A stretch of 64,000 bases of DNA from Stomoxys calcitrans. Lineage: Eukaryota; Arthropoda; Insecta; Diptera; Muscidae. The notes beneath the pieces were generated by a model. It did no database searches, was not told the origin of the DNA, and saw nothing but the letters and a program-made list of their open reading frames with translations. Of this stretch, positions 47,405-58,765 are shown piece after piece. How positions within the stretch are numbered: position 1 is the first letter of the stretch; each line of letters begins with the position of its first letter. The position numbers and the translations under genes are program-made. Location: assembly GCF_963082655.1 (NCBI RefSeq), contig NC_081555.1:180956151-181020150 (forward strand), given 5' to 3'.

Positions 47405-48060
47405 GCTAAATACAAACCTGATTTTCAAATTTGGCGGACATGTTTTTTGGCCTAGAGACGAATCCTATTGAAATTTAAAGAAATGGGTTCAGATTAAGTC
47501 ATAGCTTGCCCGATTTTGATTTTTATATCCTTTGCATGAGCCTTTTTCAGCCGATGTTCTGAAGCCATGTCTTCTTCAATTTAAAGAAATCGGTTCAGAT
47601 TAAGTCATAGCTTGCCCGATTTGGATTTTTATATCCTTAGCATGAGCCTATTTCAGCCGATGCTCTGAAGCAATGTCTTCTTCAATGCCTTTATCTATGT
47701 TTATGGAAATCGGTCTATATCAGTCCAGATTAAGATGTAGCTTGCCCGATGTTTGGAAGCAATGTCTTCTTCTATGACTTTATCTATGTTTATGGAAATC
47801 GGTCTATATCTGTCCAGATGAAGATGAAGAAGTAGCTCACCTATTCGCCCTATATCAACCTCAATTGCAATAATGTGGTGAACACGAAATTTGGAATATA
47901 TAGGATTTCGTTATGTCTCTTGAGATTGATAATGAATTTCATAGAAATCGATTTAGATTACAATATAGCTCCCACATATATGTATATATCAACTGATTTT
48001 TTCTTTTAGAGCCTTTGCAAATGTGTTTATCAGCCAATCTTCCCAACATTTTTACCAATT
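47405..48060 (+). repeat. Family A 3' part with a tandem unit
   Basis: GGCCTAGAGACGAATCCTAT, then a unit of about 115-120 bp (AAAGAAATCGGTTCAGATTA, GTCATAGCTTGCCCGATTT, GCATGAGCC, CAGCCGATG) repeated from about 47470 to 47840 with decay. Confidence 0.65.
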
Positions 48061-48061
48061 T

Positions 48062-48945
48062 GTATACCCACCACTGAAGGATGGGGGTATATTCATTTTG
48101 TCATTCCGTTTGCAACACATCGAATCTTATCAAAGTCTAAGACAATCTTGCCATGTCCGTCCGTCTGTCTGTTGAAATCACGCTATAGTCTTTAAAAATA
48201 GAGATATTAAGCTGAAACTTTGCTCAGATTCTTTTTTTGTCCATAAGCAGGTTAAGTTTGAAGATGGGCTATATCGGACTGTATCTTAATATAGCCCCCA
48301 TATAGACCGATCCGCTGATTTAGGGTCTTAAGCCCATAAAAGCCACATTTATTAACCGATATTGCTGAAATTTGGGACAGTGAGTTGTGTTAGGCCTTTC
48401 GACATGCTTCTTCAACTTGGCTTAGATCAATCCAGATTTGGATATAGCTGCCATATAGACCGATCCGCCGACATAGGGTCTTAGGCCCATAAAAGGCGCT
48501 TTGATTATCCAATTTTGCCAAAATTTGGGACAGTGTGTTGTGTTAGGCCATTCTTCATCCTTCTTTAATTTAACCCAGATTGGTTCAGATTTGGATATAG
48601 CTGCCATATAGACCGATTATTTCTGGTCTCGCCAGGATTCGAACCCAGGCGTTCAGCGTCATAGGGGGACATGCTAACCTCTGCGCTACGGTGGTGGATA
48701 TGGCTATTAAGAAATCGATTTTTGTTCTATTGTACAATATTGAACAATGACTTGTACTTGTTAGACCACTCAATTTCCGTATCGAATTTGGTCCAAATCG
48801 GACCATAGTTCAATATAGCTGCTATGGGGGCATAAATTATACATTGTTCTACGGATTATGACGAAATGTGGTTTACATATATACCCGAGGTGGTGGGTAT
48901 TCAAAGTTCGACCCGCCGAACTTAACGCCTTTTTTTATTTGTTCC
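48062..48945 (+). repeat. Interspersed family C copy
   Basis: Begins TATACCCACCACTGAAGGAT and CATTTTGTCATTCCGTTTGC; core units TTTGGATATAGCTGCCATAT, AGACCGATCCGC and AAATTTGGGACAGTG. It ends GGTGGTGGGTATTCAAAGTT and a CGACCCGCCGAACTTAACG boundary. A SINE head fragment is inserted at 48627-48692. Confidence 0.8.
48627..48692 (-). mobile_element. SINE head fragment
   Basis: Complement of an intact A box and B box (GGTCTCGCCAGGATTCGAAC, then ATGCTAACCTCTGCGCTACG) without body or tail, inside a family C copy. Confidence 0.85.
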
Positions 48946-49014
48946 TATAACAAACACTTTGCGTAGAGATTTATGTAGAAATCGATTCAAATCTCCCATA
49001 CATATGTACGAGTA

Positions 49015-49329
49015 GCGCACCGTAGCGTAGAGGCTAGCATGTCCGCCTACGACGCTGAACGCCTGGGTTCCAAACCTGGCAAGACCATCAGAAAAATTTT
49101 TCAACGGTAGTTTTCCCCTCCTAATGCTGGCAACATATGTGAGCTACTATGCCATGTAAAACTTCTCTCCAAAGAGGTGTTGCACTTCGACACGCCGTTC
49201 GGACTCGGCTATAAAAAGGAGGCCCCTTATCATTGAGCTTAAACTTTAATCGGACTGCACTCATTGATATGTGAGAAGCTTGCCCCTGTTCCTTAGTGGA
49301 ATGTTCATGGGCAAAATTTGCATTTGCAT
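49015..49329 (+). mobile_element. tRNA-derived SINE with 13-bp target duplication
   Basis: A box GTAGCGTAGAGGCTAGCATG, altered B box (GGTTCCAAACC), complete body and tail. Perfect duplication ATATGTACGAGTA at 49002-49014 and 49330-49342. It interrupts family-A-like sequence that resumes at TTGCCCGATTTACAAG. Confidence 0.9.
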
Positions 49330-49611
49330 ATATGTACGAGTATTGCCCGATTTACAAGTTTAAGCGCGTAGTAACACAATTATTGGCCAATCTTCACGAA
49401 ATTTCTTAAGCCTTGACTTTTTAAGAGACAGCTCCAAGAGTTACATATCGCCCGATTTCCTGTTATAGTGGCGTTGAACTACAATTCTGCACGGATTTGC
49501 CCGGAATGTTTTCTTACCCATCGAAACCCCCTCCCTCAAAGTGTATGATATCGCCTAATTTCAGCTTATGAGGTGTGTGTAGTATATTTTATAGTCGGCA
49601 CCTCTTCCATT

Positions 49612-51110
49612 CCTCACTTGCTTCTTAATAACTTCGTCCGAATATCTTGAGCAGTTCTTAAAAAGCAGCGGTTTACAGAAAAAAGAATGTCGTTAAACAT
49701 TTTAAACAATTCCAAAAAAGGTTTTCCCATTCATTTCCAGTTTTTGTAAATTTTGCCCATTAAAACCTTTTTCATTCCATTTCATAATGCAAAAAAAAGC
49801 CAAAAAAATTTTTTGAATGTTCTTTAATCCAAAGTCAAAATCAATCATAAATCAAGACAAAATAAATTTAGAAATACAACAAGATTTTTAGTAATTTTCT
49901 TCATGATTAGCTAAAAATCTTTTATAAAAAAAAATCAATGAAAACCAAAAATCTCTTACCAAAGTGGCAAGCAGTATTTCAAGATGATGATTTGTCACTT
50001 GTCAACTTCAATGAATATTATTATTGTTCTTTCAATTGTATAAATTCAATATGATACAAATTAACAAGATGCAGATTGTATAGAATATTTAAATTTTTAT
50101 GATCCTCTAATGGATGGCTGATTTGATTTAGTTTGGAGTGTCAATGCATAATTAATTAAACCACATAAAAGATGACTTCATTGCCGAAATTAGGGAATAA
50201 ACAAAATGAGAATATATTAATAATTTATGAGGAACATCCCGTGGTGCACCACACAGACACAAAGAATCTATAGCTATTGCTAAATCCTCCTACCTGTTAA
50301 ATCCAATGATTTTCATTGTTTATGTTCAATTTAACATGTTTGCTCATAAAAATTATCTTCAGAATGAAATCTCATTAACAATTGCACTAATTTTCTTCAA
50401 GAAATAAGAGTTCATAAATTCTTAATTTATGAAATGTTTGCCTGTTTTTAAATGAATTCACTTTGAAAAGCTTTTGTATGAATTGTGCCTAGGTAGCCAA
50501 AACTAAAGCTAATAAAATCATTTACCCATCAATGACCATAAAAAGTAATCTATTCTACATAATGAGCTTCATTACTTTAATTTTATGTCAATACAAATCT
50601 GAAACAAATTGAATTAGTCAATGAAGACAATTTTATGAATGAAAACAGATTCATTCATTCATTCATTAGAGCCTTAATGAGTGAAGCCGTTTCTAATGAA
50701 TGAACACAATTTGAATTAACACAAAATGTAGACCAAATTATCATAAAACACATACAATATGTATGAAGGCGGACACTAGTTTTGAACATCTTAATTTATG
50801 TTTCCCAAATTGCTGGAAGCTTAAATACTTAAATAAATGTATAGATTGAGGGAATGTCGAAATGAATTTCAATTATTATAAAAATCTAATTAAAAACACT
50901 TGTGTATTGTTGGCAAACAATACAAATTCAGAGGTTTTATGCATTGATTTTCAATGCTGAAAATTCTTTTTTCTTTTAACAATCAAGGACATCCATTGAA
51001 AAAATCAATACAACAGAATTGCAATATAAAGGTGAAGAAAATGTTTTGTATTGCAAACATGGAAGATTATTTAAGACTTTTTGTTTAATGAACAACTAAT
51101 TCATACTAAA
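49612..51110. other. No gene seen
   Basis: Very AT-rich, free of the interspersed families and of long open frames. A short CATTCATTCATT run lies at 50652-50670. Confidence 0.5.
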
Positions 51111-51114
51111 ACCA

Positions 51115-51310
51115 AGTAAAAGTGTACTAAGTTCGGCCGGGCCGAATCTTATGTACCCTCTACCATGAATCGCATTTGTCAAGTTCTATATCTCTTTATT
51201 GGCAAATAAAGGCTAATAGATAAGAATTGCTATGCTATTGAAGCTATAGCAGGTTATGATCCGATTCGGACCGAGATCCGTTTTTGTGGGAGCTATATCA
51301 GGGTATGGCC
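51115..51310 (+). repeat. Family B 5' fragment
   Basis: TAAAAGTGTACTAAGTTCGG, CCGGGCCGAATCTTATGTAC and CTCTACCATGAATCGCATTT. It ends abruptly at GGTATGGCCCGGCTGTCAC, where GC-rich sequence begins. Confidence 0.75.
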
Positions 51311-51740
51311 CGGCTGTCACGGGATAACTATAAGCACCACACAGGCTTGAACTTTTAGCTCCGACTTGTGTCGTACCCATCGTTACCACGGGAAGCTTAG
51401 CTGAAAGCTACTGGGCGCGTCCACAGGTTGCGGATGATGGAAAGCTCCGTTTTTATGCGGATTAGCTGCAATTGCGGCCGTGGGCAGTCAGCGATTTTCG
51501 AGAGGAGAGTCTCAGTGAGGAGTCAGGTGGCACTGACTCTTAATTAAATACTGAATGCCAATGATACTCGAGATGACAAGGCGAGTTATTGGCGCCTTCA
51601 AATAACCAATGGGCAACATCAGCGTCTGTTCCCAGGTTAGGGGCACACAGAAAGTCGGGATAATCACGATCAAATCCGACTGTCTGACACGCCTAGATAG
51701 AAAACTCTTGAATGCCACCTTTTCATTGAAAATTTCTACA
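51311..51740. other. GC-rich mobile-element-like fragment, unclassified
   Basis: GC content rises sharply (CCACAGGTTGCGGATGATGG, GGGCAACATCAGCGTCTGTT). It resembles non-coding ends of non-LTR elements, but I cannot place it. Confidence 0.35.
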
Positions 51741-51744
51741 TGGC

Positions 51745-51868
51745 CTAAGGCCTCACAATGTCACCTGCACTAGTGAAAGTATCACCACAGCCGAAATTTT
51801 TTTCAATATTCTCGCCACGATTAGAAGCCATACTTTTGGAGTCATACACGGCAATGCTGACGCCAAAA
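51745..51868 (-). mobile_element. Decayed SINE head
   Basis: Complement text TTCTCGCCACGATTAGAAGC, GGAGTCATACACGGCAATGC and CCTCACAATGTCACCTGCA matches the SINE head and body with many changes. Confidence 0.4.
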
Positions 51869-53462
51869 TGGTTTCCAATTATTTTACTACGGCTATCAAT
51901 TATTCAAGCGAAGACAAGATGGGACATTGTCGAAACCGATGGCGATAGTCGATAGTCTGAACTATGAACTAGGATCTCGATCAAGATCCTTATCTATTAT
52001 CTTCTACAGATTTCCAAGTGTTGCGTGCCTAGATCTAGGTTTTTTATTTTCACATCTTGTTAGCTAAGAACTGAAATTGGTTGGCTATACAAGCGTCTCT
52101 CAAACCTATATCAGATATGGTGCATTTCGGTGTAACCCAATCTTGCTATTTAACTTCTCAATATCATAGGTGTATTCTTCATGATGATTTAAAATCATGA
52201 CTTCTATTGTGCTCTTCTACATCTGTCCTAAACTTGATGTACATAGATCTACTTCTAAATGTTGTTACAAATCGGGAGGATTTGTGATTTGCAGTTCACA
52301 GAAAATTTGTCTTTAACTTATTTCGAAGAAATTCAAATCAAACTCTCACTCAGCTTTCATATACCCATAAAAGACAGTCGTGAGTTATATTAACGCCATT
52401 TTTTAAAGCCATGTCAAAAAACTTTATGACAGTATGTTTCTTTTCTAAGACAAGATAAATTTATAAAACCATTACTATTGTGATATGCCTTAAAATGGAC
52501 CATGAAAAGCCCAAGACAACATATTTTGACAGTGTAGCTATTTATAGAATCTAAAAACAAAAAGCTATTGTGTCATAAAACATCACTTAAATTGGGAGTT
52601 TATAGATCAAATGGTCCACACATTCATTTTGTTAAACACTGATTTGGACTCATTCTGGAAAGTTTTAGTTCTAGATTCCAATATCAAAACACCACATGCG
52701 GTTATTTTTATTCTTTTTTCCAAACATTTTGGGCTATTAATTTTATGGAAATTTATTCTTTGTCATTTAATGCATTATGAAAGGAGAAACATTCATTTGA
52801 TTAAATGGGCAAAAATAATAAAAACAATACCAGCCAACACTGCGAATCAATACAGAAATTTGCACAAATACAAAAAGTTACTTTTAAACACATGAGGTGA
52901 AAAATACGAGTTATTATCCAAGGCATAAAGTGTTTGGGAGTTGTCTTTGTTTCTACGATTTATCGTACAACTTGAAGAATTTTTTTAGAACAATAAAAAT
53001 ATAAAAAATAGCTTAAAAACTTGGAAAACCCCTGTATCACCACAGATAACAAGCAAACGCACACAACTATATTTTTATTGGTTTAGATACTAAGTATACA
53101 CCCAGAAACCTTAAGTAGGCTGTTTTTAACAGGTTTTGTCCAAATAATAAACTTGTTCAGTGAATCCCGAAATTAGAAATTAGAAAAATACGAGATATTA
53201 TCCAAGGCATAAGGTGTTTGGGAGTTGTCTTTGTTTCCACGATTTATCGTACAACTTAAAGAATTTTTTTAGAACAACAAAAATATAAAAAATGCCTTTT
53301 TGGCCATAATAAATGCTTTTTAAGCTAAGAACTTTTACTCTTAAAATAAAAACATTTAAGATACTCTTATTTGTCTTTAACTAAGGTACTTAATACTTGT
53401 ACTTCTTCTAATGTAAATTTTCTTGCCTTTAATGATATTTTGAACTTCATTGAACGCTTTTT
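51869..53462. other. No gene seen; a short duplicated segment
   Basis: AT-rich. The segment 52904-53000 (AAATACGAGTTATTATCCAA, GGCATAAAGTGTTTGGGAGT) is repeated at 53183-53293 with few changes. Confidence 0.55.
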
Positions 53463-55147
53463 ATATCCACCACCATAGGATGAGGGCATAATAATCTAGT
53501 CATTCCGTTTGTAACACCTCGAAATATTGATCTAGGACCCCATAATATATATATTCTTGATTGGCTCGAAATTCTGATTCGAACTAGCCATGTTCGTCCG
53601 TCCGTCTGTGGAAATCACGGTAGCGGTCGAATTTTGCACTAATACTAACACTTGAAATTTTGCACTAATACTTGATATAGGTTGTTGGGGATTGCAAATG
53701 GGCCATATCGGTTCAGATTTGGATATAGCTCCCATATAAACCGATTTGACTTCTTGATCCCATGGAAGCCACAATTTTTGTCCGATTTGGCTGAAATTTT
53801 GCACATAGTGCACGTAGTGTTCTGTTATGACTTTCAACAACTGTGCTTAGTACGGTCCAAATCGGTCAACAACCTCATTTAGCTCCCATATAAACCCAGC
53901 TCATACACATAGTGTTCTGTTATGATTTCCAACAACTGTGCAAAGTACGGTCCAAATCGGTCTTTAACCTGGTATAGCTCGCATATAAAGCAATCTACCG
54001 ATTTGATTTCTTGAGCTCATGGAAGCCACAATTTTTGTCCGATTTGGCTGAAATTTTGCACATAGTGCTCTATTTTGACTTCCAACAACATTATCAAGTA
54101 CGGTTTAAATCTGTTTATAATCTGATATAGATCCCACATAAACCGATCTCCCGATTTGATTTCTTGAGCCGCTGCTTGCCGCAATTTTCATTCGATTTGG
54201 TCAAGAACATGATGTAGCTCCCATACAAACCGATCTCCCGATTTGATTTCTTGAGCCATTGCAAGCCGCAAATAAGTACGGTTCAAATCGGTCAAGAACA
54301 TGGTGTAGCTCCATACAAACCGATTTCCCGATTTGACTTCTTGATCCATTGCAAGCCGCAAATTTTCCGATATGTCTAAGTTTTTGCAAATAGTGTTCTG
54401 TTATGACTCTCAAAAACTGTGCCGAATTGAACCGTGCAATTCGATCTATAGGGTGATTTTTTTGAGGTTAGGATTTTCATGCATTAGTATTTGACAGATC
54501 ACGTGGGATTTCAGACATGGTGTCAAAGAGAAAGATGCTCAGTATGCTTTGACATTTCAACATGAATAGACTTACTAACGAGCAACGCTTGCAAATCATT
54601 GAATTTTATTACCAAAATCAGTGTTCGGTTCGAAATGTGTTCAAATTTTGACAAATTTTGTTCAGCGATGAGGCTCATTTCTGGTTGAATGGCTACGTAA
54701 ATAAGCAAATTTGCCGCATTTGGAGTGAAGAGCAACCAGAAGCCGTTCAAGAACTGCCCATGCATCCCGAAAAATGCACTGTTTGGTGTGGTTTGTACGC
54801 TGGTGGAATCATTGGACCGTATTTTTCAAAGATGCTGTTGGACGCAACGTTACGGTGAATGAACACATTTCGAACCGAACACTGATTTTGGTAATAAAAT
54901 TCAATGATTTGCAAGCGTTGCTCGTTAGTAAGTCTATTCATGATGAAATGTCAAAGCATACTGAGCATCTTTCTCTTTGACACCATGTCTGAAATCCCAC
55001 GTGATCTGTCAAATACTAATGCATGAAAATCCTAACCTCAAAAAAATCACCCTTTATAACTACATATAGCACCCATATTTTAGCAGAATCCAAGGGGATG
55101 GGTTCCCAAGATTCGGCCCGGCCGTACTTAGCACGCTTTTACTTGTT
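53463..55147 (+). repeat. Family C/B copy interrupted by a fold-back transposon
   Basis: Begins TATATCCACCACCATAGGAT; core units CGGTTCAGATTTGGATATAG, CTCCCATATAAACCGAT and TTTTGTCCGATTTGGCTGAA recur about every 150-190 bp. The copy is split at CGATCTATA (54449) and resumes at 55054. It ends AAGATTCGGCCCGGCCGTAC and GCACGCTTTTACTTG, the inverted form of the family B start. Confidence 0.78.
54450..55053. mobile_element. 604-bp fold-back transposon with 193-bp arms
   Basis: Arms 54450-54642 and 54861-55053 are inverted copies of equal length with very few differences, starting AGGGTGATTTTTTTGAGG. Each arm contains the start of a transposase frame (MNRLTNEQRLQIIEFYYQNQ, CSVRNV). The 218-bp spacer holds the catalytic region FSDEAHFWLNGYVNKQICRI and HPEKCTVWCGLYAGGIIGPY, broken by a one-base loss in a T run. 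It looks like an internal deletion plus copying of the 5' end over the 3' end. The target is TA-rich (TATA on both sides). Confidence 0.88.
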
Positions 55148-55176
55148 ATCTTTAATTGAAAGATGTTTAATTAAAG

Positions 55177-55417
55177 ACCTGTAAGACTACAAATATATGG
55201 TAAAGCCAAAAAACCATTGACCAAAAGAAATGTACACATAATACACATTGGTTTCATTAAGGCAAGTTCTACTTCGGTGATCCAATTCTTTAAAGTTAGG
55301 ACGAAATATTTTTCAGGGAAGTCTCTATGCAGTTTGTACAGCAGCTCAATACAAATACTTTTTATTGATGTTGATGATGGGCCAAACGCTGCATGCTCAG
55401 GTATGCATACACTAAAA
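55177..55417 (-). other. Open frame flanked by splice-like sites, unassigned
   Basis: On the minus strand AAATTTTTTTTAG|TGTATG precedes about 80 open codons that end at CTTACAG|GTCTTT. They include ELLYKLHRDFPEKYFVLTLK and LALMKPMCIMCTFLLVNGFL, the second part being hydrophobic. The full open frame spans 55171-55572. It abuts the end of a repeat copy (55147). I do not recognise it; it may be a relic of a mobile element or chance. Confidence 0.2.
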
Positions 55418-55563
55418 AAAATTTTGTAAGGGCAGGTGATGATTACCAAATAAATTAGCTTCATATACCAAACAAGCACAAGCACGGAAGCTCTAAGAAG
55501 TCGATATTTATTGGGGCTATATCGCAATGAACATATCTTCGACATGTTACAACAATCAACCTT

Positions 55564-55932
55564 GGAGGCCACCGTAACGCAGAGGTTAGCATGTACGCCT
55601 ATAACGAACGCTTGGGTTCGAATCCTGGCGACATCATCAGAAAAAATATGACGCTGAACGCCTGGGTTCGAATCCTGGCGAGACCATCAGAAAAAATTTT
55701 CAACGGTGGTTTTTCCCTCCTAATACTGGCAACATTTGTGAGGTACTATGCCATGTTAAACTTCTCTCCAAAGAGGTGTCGCACTACGGCACGCCGTTCG
55801 CACTCGGCTATAAAACGGAGGCCCCTTATCATTGAGCTTAAAACTTGAATCGGACTGCACTCATTAATATGTGAGAAGTTCGCCCCTGTTCCTTAATGGA
55901 ATGTTCATGGGCAAAATTAGTAATTTGCATAT
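55564..55932 (+). mobile_element. SINE with a duplicated B-box region
   Basis: Begins GGAGGCCACCGTAACGCAGA. The stretch GAACGC-TGGGTTCGAATCCTGG is present twice (around 55603-55632 and 55655-55685), so the head has two B boxes. Body and tail are complete, ending GTTCATGGGCAAAATTAG. Confidence 0.88.
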
Positions 55933-56324
55933 CCTAATATGCCCATAAAAACACTTATTTGCAATCTGTAACATCATACATCAATATTTTCTTTTAATGT
56001 TATATGCATTGCGGAATTTTTTAGTGAATAGCTTTAATCGTTTGAGCGCAATAGTGCTTTCGACAAACGGATGGTTGGACATTGATATAGAATGAGAAGA
56101 CGATCAAGGATACACATACAATTTGATGTCGCACATTGATATTTCGAGGTGTTAGAGAAAGGAAGAGGAATATCGATTCGAAATATGTCCACATACAACT
56201 TCCCTACAAACCAAAAAACAAAAACTCCCAACTAACAGCACTCATTGCTGGTAGTGATGTGAGTTTTAGCTCATTGATACTGAAGACCTTACTAATGTCA
56301 GTAGCATGAGTGAGACATTTTTTT
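55933..56324. other. No gene seen
   Basis: Unassigned sequence. Confidence 0.4.
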
Positions 56325-56376
56325 CTCATGGTCTCGCCAGGATTCAAAGTAATGCGTTCAGCGTTACACGGTAGCC
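56325..56376 (-). mobile_element. SINE head fragment
   Basis: Complement of the B box region (GGTCTCGCCAGGATTCAAAG) and part of the A-box side. Confidence 0.6.
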
Positions 56377-57229
56377 TCAGCCATCCCATGGTGGTAAGGA
56401 AATTTCGCAGGATAACACCATGTATCATATACACTGGAAAAAATTCACTACATTTTTTGTTTCATATAGACTAAATCATTCCACTAGTATGAGACATAAA
56501 ATCATTGTTTATTTAGTTCACTTCGTAACGTTCAAGATCCCATCTATCTAATTTAGAGCGTAGATAATACTGGAACAATTAATTAGACACATATAAATAA
56601 ACTGGATCAATTAAAGAATTTTTGGAATGTAAATATGGTGTTTAAATCATTCTGAAGTCTTTAATGTACTGGATTTTGAATAAAACTTTTTATTTTAAAT
56701 TAATAACGTCCAGTTCTTATTATATATTTATAAAACGATTAGACACCATTAGAGTAGTTTTTTTATAAAAAATTAATTTGGATTTTTTTTTTTACATTTA
56801 TTTTTTTTTTTTATTGTGTTTTACTACTAACCTAAGTTTAATCACTTCTGTATCTGGAGATCAGGATTTGTTTTCGTAGATTCAGTATTCTTGATTTTAC
56901 TGATCTGGCTGTTTTTTCTTTCGTTTAGTTCAAACAATTATCACGGCTTTCGTTTGGTTAATAAATCTTGTGGCTCTCTGGTGACTGAACAGAAAAATCA
57001 ATCACTGCCTTCTGTTCGGTTAATTGCGAATATCTCTCGAATCTTAGAAATTAATTGTTTATTTCTTGTTTTTTTTTTTGTTTTTTTATTCGAAGTTATT
57101 TTTTAATACTTTGTATTTTTGTCTGCCGTTGTTGTTTTGTTGAAGGGTTTGTTGGTTCGCGTTAAAGTTGTTAGAGAAAAGACGTACGCTTCGATCGAGC
57201 ACCAAAATCACACTGAAATTAGAAAACCC
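56377..57229. other. No gene seen
   Basis: AT-rich with T runs (56786-56812; 57068-57080). No supported feature. Confidence 0.45.
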
Positions 57230-57268
57230 CGCATTAACCCAACTCAATGTGTGGTGTTGGTGTGATAC

Positions 57269-57339
57269 GTTGGCTGGTTGGCTAGTCTGGAGCTGGAGCT
57301 GTCGTCGTTTGGCGTTGTTTTTGTCGCCTCTCGCTCCAT
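57269..57339 (-). CDS. Candidate 5' coding exon (start codon exon), unassigned
   Basis: On the minus strand an ATG in good context (AGCAGCATGG) opens a frame reading MEREATKTTPNDDSSSSRLA and then NQP before a possible donor (CCAAC|GTATCA). It lies in a CpG-rich block within very AT-rich DNA and follows an A-rich leader-like stretch (57480-57620). That is how first coding exons of fly genes often look. The exon would end in phase 2, so it cannot join the 34108 exon directly; an intermediate exon would be needed. It could belong to the smoothelin-like gene 23 kb downstream or to another gene, or it could be chance. Without splicing the frame stops about 10 codons later. Confidence 0.3.
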
Positions 57340-57479
57340 GCTGCTGCTTGGTGATGATGATGATGATGGTGGTGATGTGACCGTATACGTACGATCAAGC
57401 GATCGATCGATGTACGAAAAAGTCGACAACGACGACGTCGAAGCGCGACACAAACATGTTTTCAAAAAAAGGTAGTTTT

Positions 57480-57660
57480 GTTTCGGGTTCTGCTTTTTTT
57501 GTGTTTAGCGTTTTGCGAGTTTGTTTTTATTGTTGTTATTACTTTTTATTTTTTTATTATTTTGTGTGTGTTGTTATTATTATTTTTTTATTTTCATTCT
57601 CGCCTTAGCCCACCACCACAGTCATAGTACATAGAGTGACTGAGGAGCGTACATTACTTG
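57480..57660 (-). promoter_or_regulatory. Candidate promoter and 5' leader
   Basis: Read on the minus strand, CTCAGTCACTC near 57635-57645 resembles the insect initiator (TCAGT/TCACT). It is followed by a long A- and AATAA-rich leader without obvious transposon similarity, then by the CpG-rich candidate exon at 57269-57339. No TATA box is clear. Confidence 0.25.
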
Positions 57661-58309
57661 CGATTGCGAGTCTTAATTGAGAGATTGGGAAAAAGAACAC
57701 AATTTTGCCAAGTGCGAGGTTGCTTTTGTTGCTATTGCTATTGTTATTGTTTGTTTACATTTGTCACTGTATTGATCTCTATTTGCTATACCTTAACCTA
57801 TAATTCACAGTGGGGTGGGGAAACTTCAATGAGGGTAACTTTTTTATCAGTTAGGGATTTTTTATTTTTAAACCTTCCCAATGTCTGTAAATGCTCCGCA
57901 AGCACTTAAATTAGTTTCTTACTCATCGACGTAACCGGCAACTATGATTTGGCGAGAGTATTATGCCGCCGATAAACTCAGCCAAAGTGGGCAGAATAAG
58001 CAAAAAACTTTTTCAAGTTCTTCTTCTTCAATGTTATAGGTATTACTTGATGAAAGAATTAATATTTATTTTTTATTTGAAATAAATATAAATGAACGGT
58101 AGTTCAAATCATTCAGAGGTTTGTGGCAATGTTTTTGTGAAGGTTAGCATGGCCGCTATGGCGCCCAACAACGGGGTTCACTTCATGTCGAGAAGATTGC
58201 AAAACTAAGCTCTGGTTGTCACTACACTTCTGTTGGCCACAACTATGAGTATCTTATCCTTGTATAGTACATAGCTTGTTCGGATCCTTACTTCTAAGGG
58301 GTAAGGATC

Positions 58310-58765
58310 CGAAAGATCTATGGAGAATGGCCGAAAGGGCCATTCAATGGTCAATTCAATGTTAACCCAAAGAAGACCGAAATATGTCTGTTCACGAGAA
58401 AGACGAAGGTGGGCCAATTTAACGCACCACGTTTCCTCAATAAGACGATTTCGATATCTGACAAGGTCAAATATTTGGGTGTGATCTTGGACAGGAAACT
58501 AAATTGCTACTGAATACATTCAGGAGCGTACTGAGAAGGCTCACAGATGTTGGGCACCATGTAGACGAGCTGTAGGCTCGAAATGGGGCCTGAATCCTAG
58601 GGTAGTCCAGTGGCCCTACAGGAGCGTGATTAGACCAATACTTACTTACGCCTCAGTAGTTTGGTGGACTGCTATGGAGAAAAAGTGCAACATAAGGACC
58701 ATATAACAGGTTCAGAGAACATGTGGTCTTGGCATAGGCGGATCGATGAGGACCACGCCCACAGG
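58310..58765 (+). mobile_element. LINE reverse-transcriptase fragment
   Basis: Plus strand: NPKKTEICLFTRKTKVGQFN, then SDKVKYLGVILDRKLN, then after frame changes AHRCWAPCRRAVGSKWGL and PILTYASVVWW. These are the segments after the catalytic DD in LINE reverse transcriptases (K-T-E, Y-L-G-V-x-L-D). Stops and shifts show it is dead. It differs from the LINE at 38755. Confidence 0.78.
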
